Assembly: GCF_008330225.1 (NCBI RefSeq)
Contig: NZ_CP042466.1
Location: forward strand, 3,776,001-3,840,000
Length of the DNA stretch: 64,000 nt
Source of the DNA: Geobacter sp. FeAm09
Lineage (GTDB): Bacteria; Desulfobacterota; Desulfuromonadia; Geobacterales; Pseudopelobacteraceae
Direction: 5' to 3'
In this document: positions 1-9,547 of the stretch, in pieces
How positions within the stretch are numbered: the stretch's first letter is position 1
Layout of the letters: each line of letters starts with the position of its first letter
Program-made: the position numbers and the translations under genes
Notes under the pieces: model-generated
Seen by the model: the letters and a program-made list of their open reading frames with translations, nothing else
The model's database searches: none
Told to the model about the DNA's origin: nothing

Positions 1-32
1 TGCCCGGCATCAAGGAAGTGGTGCAGGTATAA
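1..32 (+). CDS. C-terminal tail of an unidentified protein (partial)
   Basis: The window opens inside a plus-strand reading frame that ends PGIKEVVQV followed by TAA. Only nine residues are visible, so no family can be named. It points the same way as the liv genes but is separated from them by an opposite-strand transporter. Confidence 0.5.
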   Translation, partial: PGIKEVVQV

Positions 33-50
33 GCTTGCTGACCATGGCTT

Positions 51-90
51 GCAACGGGGGGGAAACGGCGCGCCGCTTCCCCCCCGTTGC
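51..90. terminator. Long GC-rich hairpin between convergent genes
   Basis: A perfect 14-bp inverted repeat (arms GCAACGGGGGGGAA and TTCCCCCCCGTTGC) with a 12-nt loop lies between the converging ends of the upstream partial gene and the EamA transporter. There is no clear T-run on either side, so a bidirectional terminator is inferred from position and stem strength. Confidence 0.55.
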
Positions 91-111
91 GTGATGCGTG
101 GCCGAAGGGCG

Positions 112-1001
112 TCAGGCCCGGCGCCAGGAGACGATCAGCACCGCCAGCAGAATCACCCCGCCCCCGGCAAAGAACGACAGGGACAGGTGCTCCCCCAGCA
201 CCAGCCACCCCAGCAGCGCCCCCACCACCGGCTGGAGAAAGAAGAAGACCGACCCGGTGCCCGCCTCCACCAGGCTCATCCCCTTGTTCCAGAGATAGAA
301 GGCCCCTGCGGTGGAAACGACCCCCAGGTAGAGGATCGCCCCCCAGAGGACCGGATTGGCCAGCCCGCTCACCGGCAGGAAACGCCATTCGATGACCATG
401 GCCGGGGTCGTCATCAGGGTGGCCCAGAAGATGGCCCCGGTGGTGATGACCAGGGGGAGAGGCTGGCCGAGAACTTCCGGGCCAGGACCGACAGGAGCGC
501 CCAGGTGACGGCGGCGCCGATCAGGGCCAGATTGCCGGCCAGCACCCGGCCGCCGGTGGCGCTGGCGTCCCACCCCACGACGATGATGACCCCGATGCTC
601 GCCAAAAGCACCGAGGAGAGCTTGCGGGGGGTCAGGCGCTCCCCCAGCATGAGCCAGGCAAAGAGCAGGATGAAGGCTGGGCTGGCGGAGGTGAGGATCG
701 CCCCGTTGTGGGCCGAGGAGAGGCGCGTCCCGATGAACTGGAGCCCCACCGACACGAAGTAGCCCACAAAGCCGATGGCGATGAAGGCGCGGTGGTCGCT
801 GCGGGTCAGGGGGGCGGTCTGCTGGCGCGCCGCCAGCGGGTAGAGCGTGGCAAAGGCGGTGACGTACCGCAGCCAGAGCAGGGTGAAGGGGGGGATGAAA
901 TCGAGGGTGTACTTGCTGACCACGTACATGCCGCCCCAGATGGAGGCCGCCGCAGCCAGGGCGCAGTAGCCGCGCATCGTCTGATGTCCGTTTGTGTGCA
1001 T
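112..1001 (-). pseudogene. EamA/DMT-family permease, reading frame broken by a one-base deletion
   Basis: This is a drug/metabolite transporter (EamA) inner-membrane permease, normally about 300 residues with ten membrane segments in two EamA repeats. The first repeat reads in one frame (MRGYCALAAAASIWGG through VTWALLSVLARKF) and the second continues in another (LVITTGAIFWATL through SWRRA). The frames join if one C is added to the five-C run at 453-457, which restores SLSPLVITTG. Start candidates are ATG at 1001 or 977, neither with a strong ribosome site. The substrate cannot be inferred. The break matches four others in the window and is probably a sequencing undercall, so the gene may be intact in the organism. 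Confidence 0.8.
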
Positions 1002-1212
1002 ACCGTCCGTTTCCGCTGGAGAGTGGGTGATTCCGCCGCGCCGGGTGTTCGTCTGTATACCACAGATTTTTTTCCTGAAATCAAACAAAATGTCATCCTT
1101 CGCACAATTCGCTTGCAGGCATACTGTTTACCGTGATAAAAAACAGTGCTTTTTTCTTCATAAAAGGCACCTTTTTTCATACACTTTTACGCATAATCAC
1201 GGGATATCCGGC

Positions 1213-2088
<876 letters not shown>

Positions 2089-2090
2089 CT

Positions 2091-3005
2091 ATGCTGCATG
2101 GCTTTGTCAACTCCATCGACCCCTATTTCCTGCAGATCCTGGTCAACATCGGCATCGGCATCACCCTGGCGCTCGGGCTCAACGTCATCACCGGCCTGAC
2201 CGGCCAGCTCTCCCTCGGCCATGCCGCCTTCATGAGCGTCGGCGCCTTCACGGGCGCGCTGTTGACCCTCAAGACCGGCACCCCCTTCTACCTCAACCTG
2301 ATCCTGAGCGGCCTCTTCACCGCCGCCGTGGGCGCCCTGATCGGCTGGCCGATCCTGCGGCTCACCGGCGACTACCTGGCCATCTGCACCCTGGGCTTCG
2401 CCGAGATCGTCAAGGTGGTCTTCCTCAACCTGGAGATCACCAACAAGGCCCTGGGCCTCACCGTCCCCACGCCGCAGACGGCGCTGCCCATGCCGGTGAT
2501 CGTCCTCATCGTCGCCATCATCATGATCGTCGCCTCCACCTTCATCCAGAACTCCCGCTTCGGCCGGGCCCTCAAGGCGATCCGGGACGACGAGATCGCC
2601 GCGGAATCCATGGGTATCAACATCGCCCGCTACAAGGTCCAGGCCTTTGCGGTCAGCACCTTCATGGCCGGGGTCGGCGGCTGCCTCTACGCCCACTTCC
2701 TGGGGTACATCAACCCGTCGGACTTCGGCTTCCTCAAGTCCGTGGACATGCTCAGCATGATCGTCCTGGGCGGCCTGGGAAGCATCCCCGGCGCGGTCAT
2801 CGGCGCCTCGATCCTCTCCACGGCGCCCGAGGTCCTGCGCTTCATGTCCCAGTACCGCATGCTGGTCTACGGCGCCCTGATGGTCTTTTTGATGGTCTTC
2901 CGCCCCAACGGCCTCCTGGGGGGCGTCAACGTCACCGACCTAGTGCTGCGCAAGCTGGGGGTGAAGCCCCACGGCGCGCTGCGCAACGAGGAGGGGAAAC
3001 ACTGA
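2091..3005 (+). CDS. livM: Branched-chain amino acid ABC transporter permease LivM
   Basis: This is the second permease subunit of the branched-chain amino acid importer, 304 residues. It shows the LivM core: ALGLNVITGLTGQLSLGHAAFM near residue 25, and KAIRDDEIAAESMGIN, the cytoplasmic coupling loop that contacts the ATPases. Hydrophobic segments span most of the chain. It begins two bases after the livH stop and overlaps the livG start, so translation is very likely coupled through the operon. Confidence 0.93.
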   Translation: MLHGFVNSIDPYFLQILVNIGIGITLALGLNVITGLTGQLSLGHAAFMSVGAFTGALLTLKTGTPFYLNLILSGLFTAAVGALIGWPILRLTGDYLAICTLGFAEIVKVVFLNLEITNKALGLTVPTPQTALPMPVIVLIVAIIMIVASTFIQNSRFGRALKAIRDDEIAAESMGINIARYKVQAFAVSTFMAGVGGCLYAHFLGYINPSDFGFLKSVDMLSMIVLGGLGSIPGAVIGASILSTAPEVLRFMSQYRMLVYGALMVFLMVFRPNGLLGGVNVTDLVLRKLGVKPHGALRNEEGKH

Positions 3006-3774
3006 TGGCGCTGCTCAAGCTCGATAACGCCACCATCCGCTTCGGGGGCCTGGTGGCGGTGAACGGAGTCAACCTGGATGTGGAGGAAGGGGAGATCATG
3101 GCGCTCATCGGCCCCAACGGCGCCGGCAAAAGCACCATCTTCAACCTCATCACCGGCATCTATCCCCCCACGGAGGGGGGCATCAGCTTCAAGGGCAAAA
3201 GCATCGCCGGACTCCAGCCCCACGTCATCGCCGGGGGCGGCATCGGCCGCACCTTTCAGAACATCCGCCTCTTCAACGAACTGACCGTGCTCGAAAACGT
3301 CCTCATCGGCGCCCACACCCGTGGGCGGTGGGACCTGACCGGCGCGCTGCTCAAGCTCCTCCCCCCGGTGCGCCGGGAAGAGGGACGGCTCCTGGAGCTG
3401 GCCATCCGCTGCCTGTCCCAGGTGGACCTGGCCCACAAGGCCTACGAACAGGCGTGCAACCTCCCCTACGGCGAGCAGCGCCGCCTGGAGATCGCCCGGG
3501 CCCTGGCCATCGAACCGGCCCTGATCCTGCTGGACGAGCCGGCTGCCGGCATGAACCCCCAGGAAAAACAGACCCTGCTGGAGATGGTGCGCAAGATCCG
3601 CGCCTCCGGGGTGACCGTCTTTCTCGTGGAGCACGACATGAAGTTCGTCATGGGGCTCTCGGACCGCATCGCGGTGCTGGACTACGGCGTCAAGATCGCC
3701 GACGGCCGTCCCGAGGAGGTCCGGGCCAACCCGGCCGTCATCGAGGCCTACCTGGGGAAAGGAGCCACCCACTG

Positions 3775-3775
<1 letters not shown>
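3005..3775 (+). CDS. livG: Branched-chain amino acid ABC transporter ATP-binding protein LivG
   Basis: LivG is one of the two ATPases powering the importer, 256 residues. Visible motifs are Walker A GPNGAGKST near residue 37, the Q-loop in GRTFQNIRLF, a signature region PYGEQRRLEIARAL, Walker B LILLDEPAAGMNP, and the switch histidine in VFLVEHDMKFVM. The signature has PYGEQ rather than the strict LSGGQ, which is common in LivG. It starts within the last codon of livM and overlaps the livF start, as expected for a coupled operon. Confidence 0.94.
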
Positions 3776-4479
<704 letters not shown>

Positions 4480-4504
4480 CCGCCCCTTGCCCTACGTACA
4501 GCGA

Positions 4505-4536
4505 CGCCCTGCCGGGATACCGGCGGGGCGTTTTTT
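4505..4536 (+). terminator. Intrinsic terminator of the liv operon
   Basis: The arms CGCCCTGCCGG and CCGGCGGGGCG form a GC-rich stem with a four-base loop, followed directly by six T. It lies 25 bases after the livF stop. Confidence 0.88.
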
Positions 4537-4546
4537 GTTTGGGGGA

Positions 4547-4924
4547 TCAACAGCTTTGAACCGTAAGGGATGGAATGCCGGAGAAATGAGAATCGTTTGT
4601 GATGATAACGGCTTTGCGGCACAGTGCGGTAGCGCCGATAATTGCATCAGGAAGCTTCAGCCGATGCTGCGTACGCAATGTCAGGGCACTATCTGCAAGT
4701 TCGTCATTATGGACAAGCGAGACGATCTCGATTCTCGAACAAAAGCGTTTGAAACTTTTTCGGTCATTGAGCGTCAAGCCATCAAAGGCGAGGAATTCGA
4801 GGTAGGTAACAACCGAGATGCCGACATAAGCCGCTGCCTCAAGCCGGACAGCCAACTCCCGGTTGCCATTCAAAAGCGATACAACGGCATTGGTGTCGAG
4901 CACATAGCGCAGTTTACCACTCAT
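4547..4924 (-). CDS. vapC: PIN-domain toxin ribonuclease, VapC family
   Basis: A 125-residue PIN-domain protein, the usual VapC size. PIN toxins are metal-dependent ribonucleases that cut tRNA or rRNA when freed from their antitoxin. The acidic active-site residues are visible: D in VLDTNAVVSLLNG near residue 9, E in YLEFLAF near 43, D in LPDAIIGATA near 93, and D in IITNDSHF near 110. Its start overlaps the end of the small upstream gene by 11 bases, the normal vapBC arrangement in which the antitoxin comes first. Confidence 0.85.
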   Translation of the reverse strand: MSGKLRYVLDTNAVVSLLNGNRELAVRLEAAAYVGISVVTYLEFLAFDGLTLNDRKSFKRFCSRIEIVSLVHNDELADSALTLRTQHRLKLPDAIIGATALCRKAVIITNDSHFSGIPSLTVQSC

Positions 4925-5123
4925 CCCGCAAACTCCGTTGAGCAGCTACCGCATCACCCTTCCAGGTCACGGTGCCGCACAGATCGCTGAAACGATAGGA
5001 TGCCGCGGATTTTTTGGCGCCGGCCTGCCGGGTAAGCAGAAACTGGACAAAATCCCGCACCTCGCGGCGCTGGGGAGCAGGGAGTCCGGAAAGATCAAGC
5101 AGATCGGTTGCGGAACGTGGCAT
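4914..5123 (-). CDS. vapB: VapB-type antitoxin
   Basis: A 69-residue protein starting MPRSATDLLDLSGLPAPQRR, with the short amphipathic middle and flexible C-terminal tail (FSDLCGTVTWKGD) of DUF2281-like VapB antitoxins. The ATG at 5123 is chosen over an upstream start because AGGAGGGTGATC precedes it immediately. It overlaps vapC by 11 bases, and should neutralise the PIN ribonuclease and repress the pair. Family assignment rests on context and length, since small antitoxins are divergent. Confidence 0.75.
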   Translation of the reverse strand: MPRSATDLLDLSGLPAPQRREVRDFVQFLLTRQAGAKKSAASYRFSDLCGTVTWKGDAVAAQRSLRDEW

Positions 5124-5211
5124 GATCACCCTCCTTGTTTTCGATGATTTTACGTTAGCATAGAGACCTGATGATGACAAGTTCGTGTTTCGGCCTTAAA
5201 ACCGCGATGGT

Positions 5212-5346
5212 CCACGAAAAACACGAACGGCACGAACAAAGCTGGTTGATTATGGGTAATAGCCTCTTGCCTTTCGGGTGAACGATTCAATTTCGCGTTC
5301 AGACTGGCTGCTCGTTTTCGTTCGTGTTTTTCGTGCATTTCGTGGA
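5212..5346. repeat. Dispersed inverted-repeat element, CACGAA type
   Basis: Two arms face each other: CCACGAAAAACACGAACGG at 5212 and its near-complement, TTCGTGTTTTTCGTGCATTTCGTGG, ending at 5346, with about 80 bases between. Short open frames across it translate to the low-complexity text typical of intergenic repeats (for example FVPFVFFVDHRGF), so I treat it as non-coding. The architecture matches the ACAGAGACACGGAG-type elements near 29.4 and 31.3 kb, although the arm sequence differs. Confidence 0.65.
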
Positions 5347-5474
5347 CAGGTGCCGTTTGGAGTTCGAGGCTTGCGCGAGAGGGTGCGGGACGAAATGATA
5401 CAAAAGGGGCTCCCGGAGGCGGTTTGGGGGCCTTTTTTTGTGTGATGACGGGTGGTTGGGAGGACAGGAGTGGA

Positions 5475-5493
5475 ATGTTAATTTTTTTAACAT
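5475..5493. promoter_or_regulatory. 19-bp palindrome ATGTTAA-N5-TTAACAT (copy 1)
   Basis: A perfect 7-bp inverted repeat with a five-T spacer. A second copy lies 29 bases on and a third at 25197. The size and symmetry fit a dimeric repressor site, but no adjacent regulator gene is evident, and all three copies sit inside a larger repeated block. Confidence 0.55.
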
Positions 5494-5503
5494 GTCGAGG
5501 AGA

Positions 5504-5522
5504 GTGTTAATTATTTTAACAT
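5504..5522. promoter_or_regulatory. 19-bp palindrome, copy 2 (one mismatch)
   Basis: GTGTTAA, spacer TTATT, TTAACAT. The outer base of the left arm differs from the other copies. It is followed by a further half-site-like ATGTTGA. The spacing to copy 1 is 29 bases centre to centre, close to three helical turns. Confidence 0.5.
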
Positions 5523-5749
5523 GTTGATTTTGCGATTGAAATTTGTGGATGCGGAGAGTAGAAGGAGACTGTGCAATCAATGCCCTCTGAAGGGGACATG
5601 TGAGCCGCCGTTGCAGAATCGAATCGGTGTTTTGAAGATAGAGGAATGCAAAATGGATAGGAAGTTGTGTCTTTGGTGCGGAAAGAGTTAGAAATATAAA
5701 TAATGGAGATTTGGCAGTTGTGCTTATCGCCGCTTGCAGGAATAAGGAT

Positions 5750-6436
5750 ATGAGAAGAAAAACAATATCACAAAAAATGAAGATGCTTCTTCAACAAGAG
5801 GTTGAATCTATATGCCCATTTTGTAATAGTAATGATGTTGATCACTTTCAATTTCACCATATTGACGAAAATCCTGAGAATAATACTATTGGTAATATAC
5901 TAATGTTGTGCCCTACTTGCCATTCAAAAATTACTAAAGGTGATATAAGCTTGGCTACAGTTGAAGCTAAAAAACAAGGATTATTAAATAAGTTTTATAA
6001 AAAGGATAAAGAAATGGGTAAAATCATTAATTTTAATGCGAAGGTCGGGAATGCAGTAGTTGGTGACAATAATAAAGTGACACTTAACATAAAAAAAGAT
6101 GTAAAAAAATCAAAATATCCTGAAGGTTGCATTGGAGCAGCTAATGTAAAAGCTAATTACATTAGCTATTTAATTACAAGGTACCACGAATATAAGGAAT
6201 GGGAAGTCGGGAAGGAAAATATGAATTACGCGATCTTCCAATCCGGCTTGAAGAAAAAGTACAAGCTTGGTAAAACTAGAACAATTTATCATGTGCCAGA
6301 GCCTAGATTTGATGAACTTGCTGCCGACATCCAAGAGCGTATTGATAGAACAGTATTGGCAAACGTAAAGCGGTCAAAAGGGCAACATAAGAACTATGAA
6401 ACATTTGAAGAGTACCTTGACGAAACTCAAAGCTGA
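5750..6436 (+). CDS. HNH endonuclease-like protein with a zinc-ribbon core
   Basis: The 228-residue product has an N-terminal HNH nuclease module: C22-P-F-C25, HH at 36-37, N in ENNTIGN, and C54-P-T-C-H58. The four cysteines would hold zinc, and the histidines form the beta-beta-alpha metal site. A segment near residues 100-112 (VGNAVVGDNNKVTLNI) resembles the glycine/asparagine-rich beta repeat found as a linker in many defence and signalling proteins. The C-terminal half is not recognised. The ATG at 5750 follows AGGAATAAGGAT; an upstream TTG at 5711 is possible. The gene is very AT-rich compared with its surroundings and opens the foreign island. DNA cleavage is inferred from the motif only. 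Confidence 0.75.
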   Translation: MRRKTISQKMKMLLQQEVESICPFCNSNDVDHFQFHHIDENPENNTIGNILMLCPTCHSKITKGDISLATVEAKKQGLLNKFYKKDKEMGKIINFNAKVGNAVVGDNNKVTLNIKKDVKKSKYPEGCIGAANVKANYISYLITRYHEYKEWEVGKENMNYAIFQSGLKKKYKLGKTRTIYHVPEPRFDELAADIQERIDRTVLANVKRSKGQHKNYETFEEYLDETQS

Positions 6437-6450
6437 CATAAAAATTGAGA

Positions 6451-6497
6451 GACACCATACCAATTAAAGTATTCATTCATAAAATAGGTATGGTGTC
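6451..6497. repeat. Perfect 11-bp inverted repeat with a 25-nt loop
   Basis: GACACCATACC at 6451 pairs exactly with GGTATGGTGTC ending at 6497. It lies just after the HNH gene. There is no T-run, so a classical terminator is doubtful. It could be a transcript-end hairpin or a regulatory structure between the HNH gene and the receiver/kinase pair. Confidence 0.55.
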
Positions 6498-6636
6498 CCG
6501 GCATTCTACCGATAGGAGCGTTTGGAATTACTACGCAAATGGAAATACTGAGATTAAAGCCCAGCGAAGAGTAAAATGATGGTGTTATGTCCACATATTG
6601 CCAAAATTAATTGTTATCATAATTTTAGGAGGGGAT

Positions 6637-7266
6637 ATGTCGTGGTTTAGTAAACCTTCTTGGCCTGATTACCCATTTGATGAAATTAAAAAGAGAGCAA
6701 AAATACTTGTTGTTGATGATAACGATTTCCCCTACGATAAACTCTTCTCTAGAGATGGTTACACATTTGAAAAGTGGAATGATATTGAAAATCTCCCGAA
6801 ACTAGAAAGCGGATATTATGATATAATACTACTTGATATTAACGGAGTTGGACTTAATGAGTCTGAAGAGCAAGGATTAGGGATATTAAAGCACCTTAGG
6901 AAGACATCTCCATCCCAGATTATTATTGCATATTCAAATGCAGATTGGCCATTAAAATATCAAGATTTTTTTGATATGGCTGATTCAAAACTAGATAAAA
7001 GAAAAGATTATATTGAATTTAAGCAGGTTGTTGACAAGCTCTTAAAAGATAGGTTTTCTCTTGGTTTTTACGTTGATAGAATAATTAAAGCAGCAGGTAA
7101 TTCCATTCCAGATACAGATAAACTTAAAAAAGTTGCTATTGATTCTATTTTAGGTAAAAATACAAAAAAACTTTCAAAATATATTGAGTCGAACACTGAA
7201 AAAAAGGATATCGTTCAAATTATCTTAGGTATCGCACAAGTTGCTATTGGATTGGCGGCATTATGA
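6637..7266 (+). CDS. Response-regulator receiver-like protein with a hydrophobic C-terminus
   Basis: The 209-residue product has a CheY-like receiver at residues 22-140: ILVVDDND with acidic pair D27/D28, phospho-acceptor D67 in IILLDING, S100 in IIAYSNA at the switch position, and a lysine near 118-121. No DNA-binding or enzymatic output domain follows. The last 19 residues (DIVQIILGIAQVAIGLAAL) are hydrophobic and could insert in a membrane or form an oligomer interface. The ATG at 6637 is fixed by AGGAGGGGAT directly upstream. Its stop overlaps the kinase start (ATGA), so the pair is co-translated. AT-rich composition marks it as acquired. Confidence 0.8.
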   Translation: MSWFSKPSWPDYPFDEIKKRAKILVVDDNDFPYDKLFSRDGYTFEKWNDIENLPKLESGYYDIILLDINGVGLNESEEQGLGILKHLRKTSPSQIIIAYSNADWPLKYQDFFDMADSKLDKRKDYIEFKQVVDKLLKDRFSLGFYVDRIIKAAGNSIPDTDKLKKVAIDSILGKNTKKLSKYIESNTEKKDIVQIILGIAQVAIGLAAL

Positions 7267-8393
7267 GTAGTGTTTTTTACTCCCCTTTACCATGCTTCTA
7301 CAAAGAAAGGATGATTTCTGGTTTCCTCTTTGACTGGCCAGATAAATGTAAAATATGCAAAACACAGATTTGCAAATCAGGCAGGATTATGTTGATTTCT
7401 TCCTGCTCGTTTGGTTTTGATTATCTAAAAATATCGGAAGATTTGATTTTGGCAGGTTTTCTTGTAAAAGAGCACACCCCCCAAAACAAATCTCGATCCA
7501 AAAATCTCTCTCGTTTCAAAAATAACATAATTTCCAGAGACCATTATGATTCAATTATTGAGAAAACGAGACTTTCAATTATATCGTTTAATGATCTTAT
7601 TGAATCAGAAAAAAATCTAGCCGTTGAAAAGTATCTCGCTTCAGGAGAGTACAAAAATGATTTTTTTGAGAGAATGAAATTAGAAATTAAAAAGGGACTT
7701 TCATTTGTACATGATTATAAGCAGATTAACGCGCAAATTGTACAAAATATTAATGTCATTATAGAAACTAGATATGATGGCGATACCTTTGATGATAAAT
7801 TAAGTAAATCTACGCATGCTGAAAAAGCTATATACTTTGGTAGCAAATTCCTCCAAGAAAAACTTAATGTAGCAAAGTATTTGTTGCACCCGGAGTGGAT
7901 TAATAGAGAGTCTGAAAAGACATTTTTTAGATTTCATGGCTGCCTCACAAAGTATATTAGGCTTTACAAATATATGTTTGAAGCAAAAAATATTAGTATA
8001 AAAACATTAGGTGAAAGTTACGATAACATATATACAGATCCAGAGATAATTGGTGTTATACCGCATACTTTTTTAGATAATGCTTTAAAATATTCGAAAC
8101 CAAATTCTTCTATAACAATAAACGTCAATAACAATAGAGAAGGAATCTATTTTGCTATTTCTTCTTTTGGTCCATTGATAAAGGATGGTGAAAAGAAAGA
8201 TATTTTTCTTCCGTTTATTCGTGGCAAAGAAGCCGAAAAGATGCAAGAAGAAGGTTCTGGTTATGGGTTGTTTATTGCCCAGGAAATTGCTAAAAGTATG
8301 GGCACAGAAATTAAAGTTCAGCAGGAAACTACTTGCGAGAGTTATGGCTATTTAACCACTTTTTCTGTTGTCTTACCATATGGCCTTGAATGA
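7263..8393 (+). CDS. Histidine-kinase-like ATPase with a cysteine-rich N-terminus
   Basis: The 376-residue product ends in a GHKL/HATPase_c domain: N-box LDNALKYS with N273, SFGPLI at 301-306, the F-box IFLPFIRG, and G2 GSGYGLFIA at 331. A plausible phospho-acceptor H150 lies in SFVHDYKQI before it, in HisKA-like position. Residues 1-140 are not recognised and include C11, C29, C32, C37 and C48, with CKICKTQIC suggesting a small metal site or redox switch. No membrane segment is evident, so it should be cytosolic. It overlaps the receiver gene by four bases. The natural reading is a soluble two-component pair, but the input signal is unknown. Confidence 0.8.
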   Translation: MSSVFYSPLPCFYKERMISGFLFDWPDKCKICKTQICKSGRIMLISSCSFGFDYLKISEDLILAGFLVKEHTPQNKSRSKNLSRFKNNIISRDHYDSIIEKTRLSIISFNDLIESEKNLAVEKYLASGEYKNDFFERMKLEIKKGLSFVHDYKQINAQIVQNINVIIETRYDGDTFDDKLSKSTHAEKAIYFGSKFLQEKLNVAKYLLHPEWINRESEKTFFRFHGCLTKYIRLYKYMFEAKNISIKTLGESYDNIYTDPEIIGVIPHTFLDNALKYSKPNSSITINVNNNREGIYFAISSFGPLIKDGEKKDIFLPFIRGKEAEKMQEEGSGYGLFIAQEIAKSMGTEIKVQQETTCESYGYLTTFSVVLPYGLE

Positions 8394-8479
8394 TGCAAGT
8401 AAGGGCTTGAGGGTAGGTCTCCAAAACTCAAATTTGAAATTTGGCGATTCGACCCAGCAAAAAAAGTCCTAAACAAACA

Positions 8480-8505
8480 AAGCCCCTCCGATGCAGAGGG
8501 GCTTT
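8480..8505. terminator. Intrinsic terminator after the AT-rich island
   Basis: The stem AAGCCCCTC / GAGGGGCTT has a seven-base loop and is flanked by A and T runs. It lies between the kinase gene and the convergent PEP-CTERM gene and could serve both strands. Confidence 0.8.
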
Positions 8506-8589
8506 ATTGTGTGATCCGAAGCAAGCGGCTGGCCGCTCCGGATATTAGTATTATGTCAGATCCCGACCGGCGTTCGCCTTACAACGCTC

Positions 8590-9462
8590 TCAACGCCCGG
8601 CGTCCCCTTTGCCCTTGGAACGGGCACCCAGCCTGGTAGCGTTACGCCTCAGCAGGGCAACGACGGAAACACCCGTCAGCAAAAGGAGCAAGGTGGATGG
8701 TTCGGGGACCACGGTAACCGTGTTGGGTGGCTTGCCCGAACTATAGTTCTTGAAATTATCGGAACCGCCACCGGACACAAAAGGCTGCGGACCGCTGCTG
8801 GGAAAAGACCTCAAGGATTTATCGATCGGCGGCAGCGGTTCATCCTGAAAGGCCACGGTCGGGGGCGTCCGTGTTGCCACATTTCTCGCAGGGGCCACCC
8901 GGCGCGCGGGGCTGTCAACCCGCTCCACGGGGTCGGCACTGGCACTATTGGGGGGCGGAGCAGCGACATAGTCATTGCAGCAGAACGTCCGCACCGTGCG
9001 GGTCCCGTCGGTTATGTACGTATCGCCCTTCGGCAGCTTGACCGGCCGGGACGTCATCCGGATGACATCGTCTTTCCGGTAGCTCACATAGGTCCAGACG
9101 GCGCTGTCCTGTTGGCCGAGGTGGGCGGCCTGCCAGTTGAACCCCTCGAAGTGACTCGCCAGCACGGGGTCTTTCTCGACCGTGTTTCGGAAATCCTTTA
9201 CCGAATGGATACTGTTTTTGGCGCACAGCCCGTAGTATTTGCCCGCTATCTCGCTCGTGGCGCTCGCCGGCTCCTCGACGGCCGGTTCCGGTATTTGTTG
9301 CTCCTGAACGACCTGTACCGGTGTTTTCCGGGCGACAATGTCGTTATTTTTGAAAAAAGAACGAACGAAGATGCCGGATGCAAGCAAAACCGCGATGATG
9401 ACAGCCCAGCGGATATAGCCCGTAGCCGCCTTTGTTGGCTTATGATTTTTTGTCGTTGGCAT
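8590..9462 (-). CDS. PEP-CTERM sorting-signal protein with an N-terminal membrane segment
   Basis: The 290-residue product ends with a PEP-CTERM tripartite signal: VPEPST, a hydrophobic stretch LLLLLTGVSVVALL, then basic residues. This signal is recognised by exosortase, which sorts proteins to the cell surface or exopolysaccharide. Near residue 16 is a membrane helix (WAVIIAVLLASGIFV). The middle is proline-rich and has no recognised domain, apart from a cysteine pair in TFCCNDY. The ATG at 9462 follows AGGCGGTGA. It is unusual that 20 basic-rich residues follow the PEP-CTERM helix. No exosortase gene is in the window. Confidence 0.75.
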   Translation of the reverse strand: MPTTKNHKPTKAATGYIRWAVIIAVLLASGIFVRSFFKNNDIVARKTPVQVVQEQQIPEPAVEEPASATSEIAGKYYGLCAKNSIHSVKDFRNTVEKDPVLASHFEGFNWQAAHLGQQDSAVWTYVSYRKDDVIRMTSRPVKLPKGDTYITDGTRTVRTFCCNDYVAAPPPNSASADPVERVDSPARRVAPARNVATRTPPTVAFQDEPLPPIDKSLRSFPSSGPQPFVSGGGSDNFKNYSSGKPPNTVTVVPEPSTLLLLLTGVSVVALLRRNATRLGARSKGKGDAGR

Positions 9463-9547
9463 GGTATCGGTTCACCGCCTTACGTTAGCCATTGGGGTTG
9501 CTTGGCTCTCAATGAATACTCAACAACACGCGAAACACCCCGTAAAT

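Noticed and set aside
5150-5580. Two short minus-strand frames between vapB and the HNH gene
   Set aside because: They translate the CACGAA inverted repeat and the ATGTTAA repeat block; no ribosome site.
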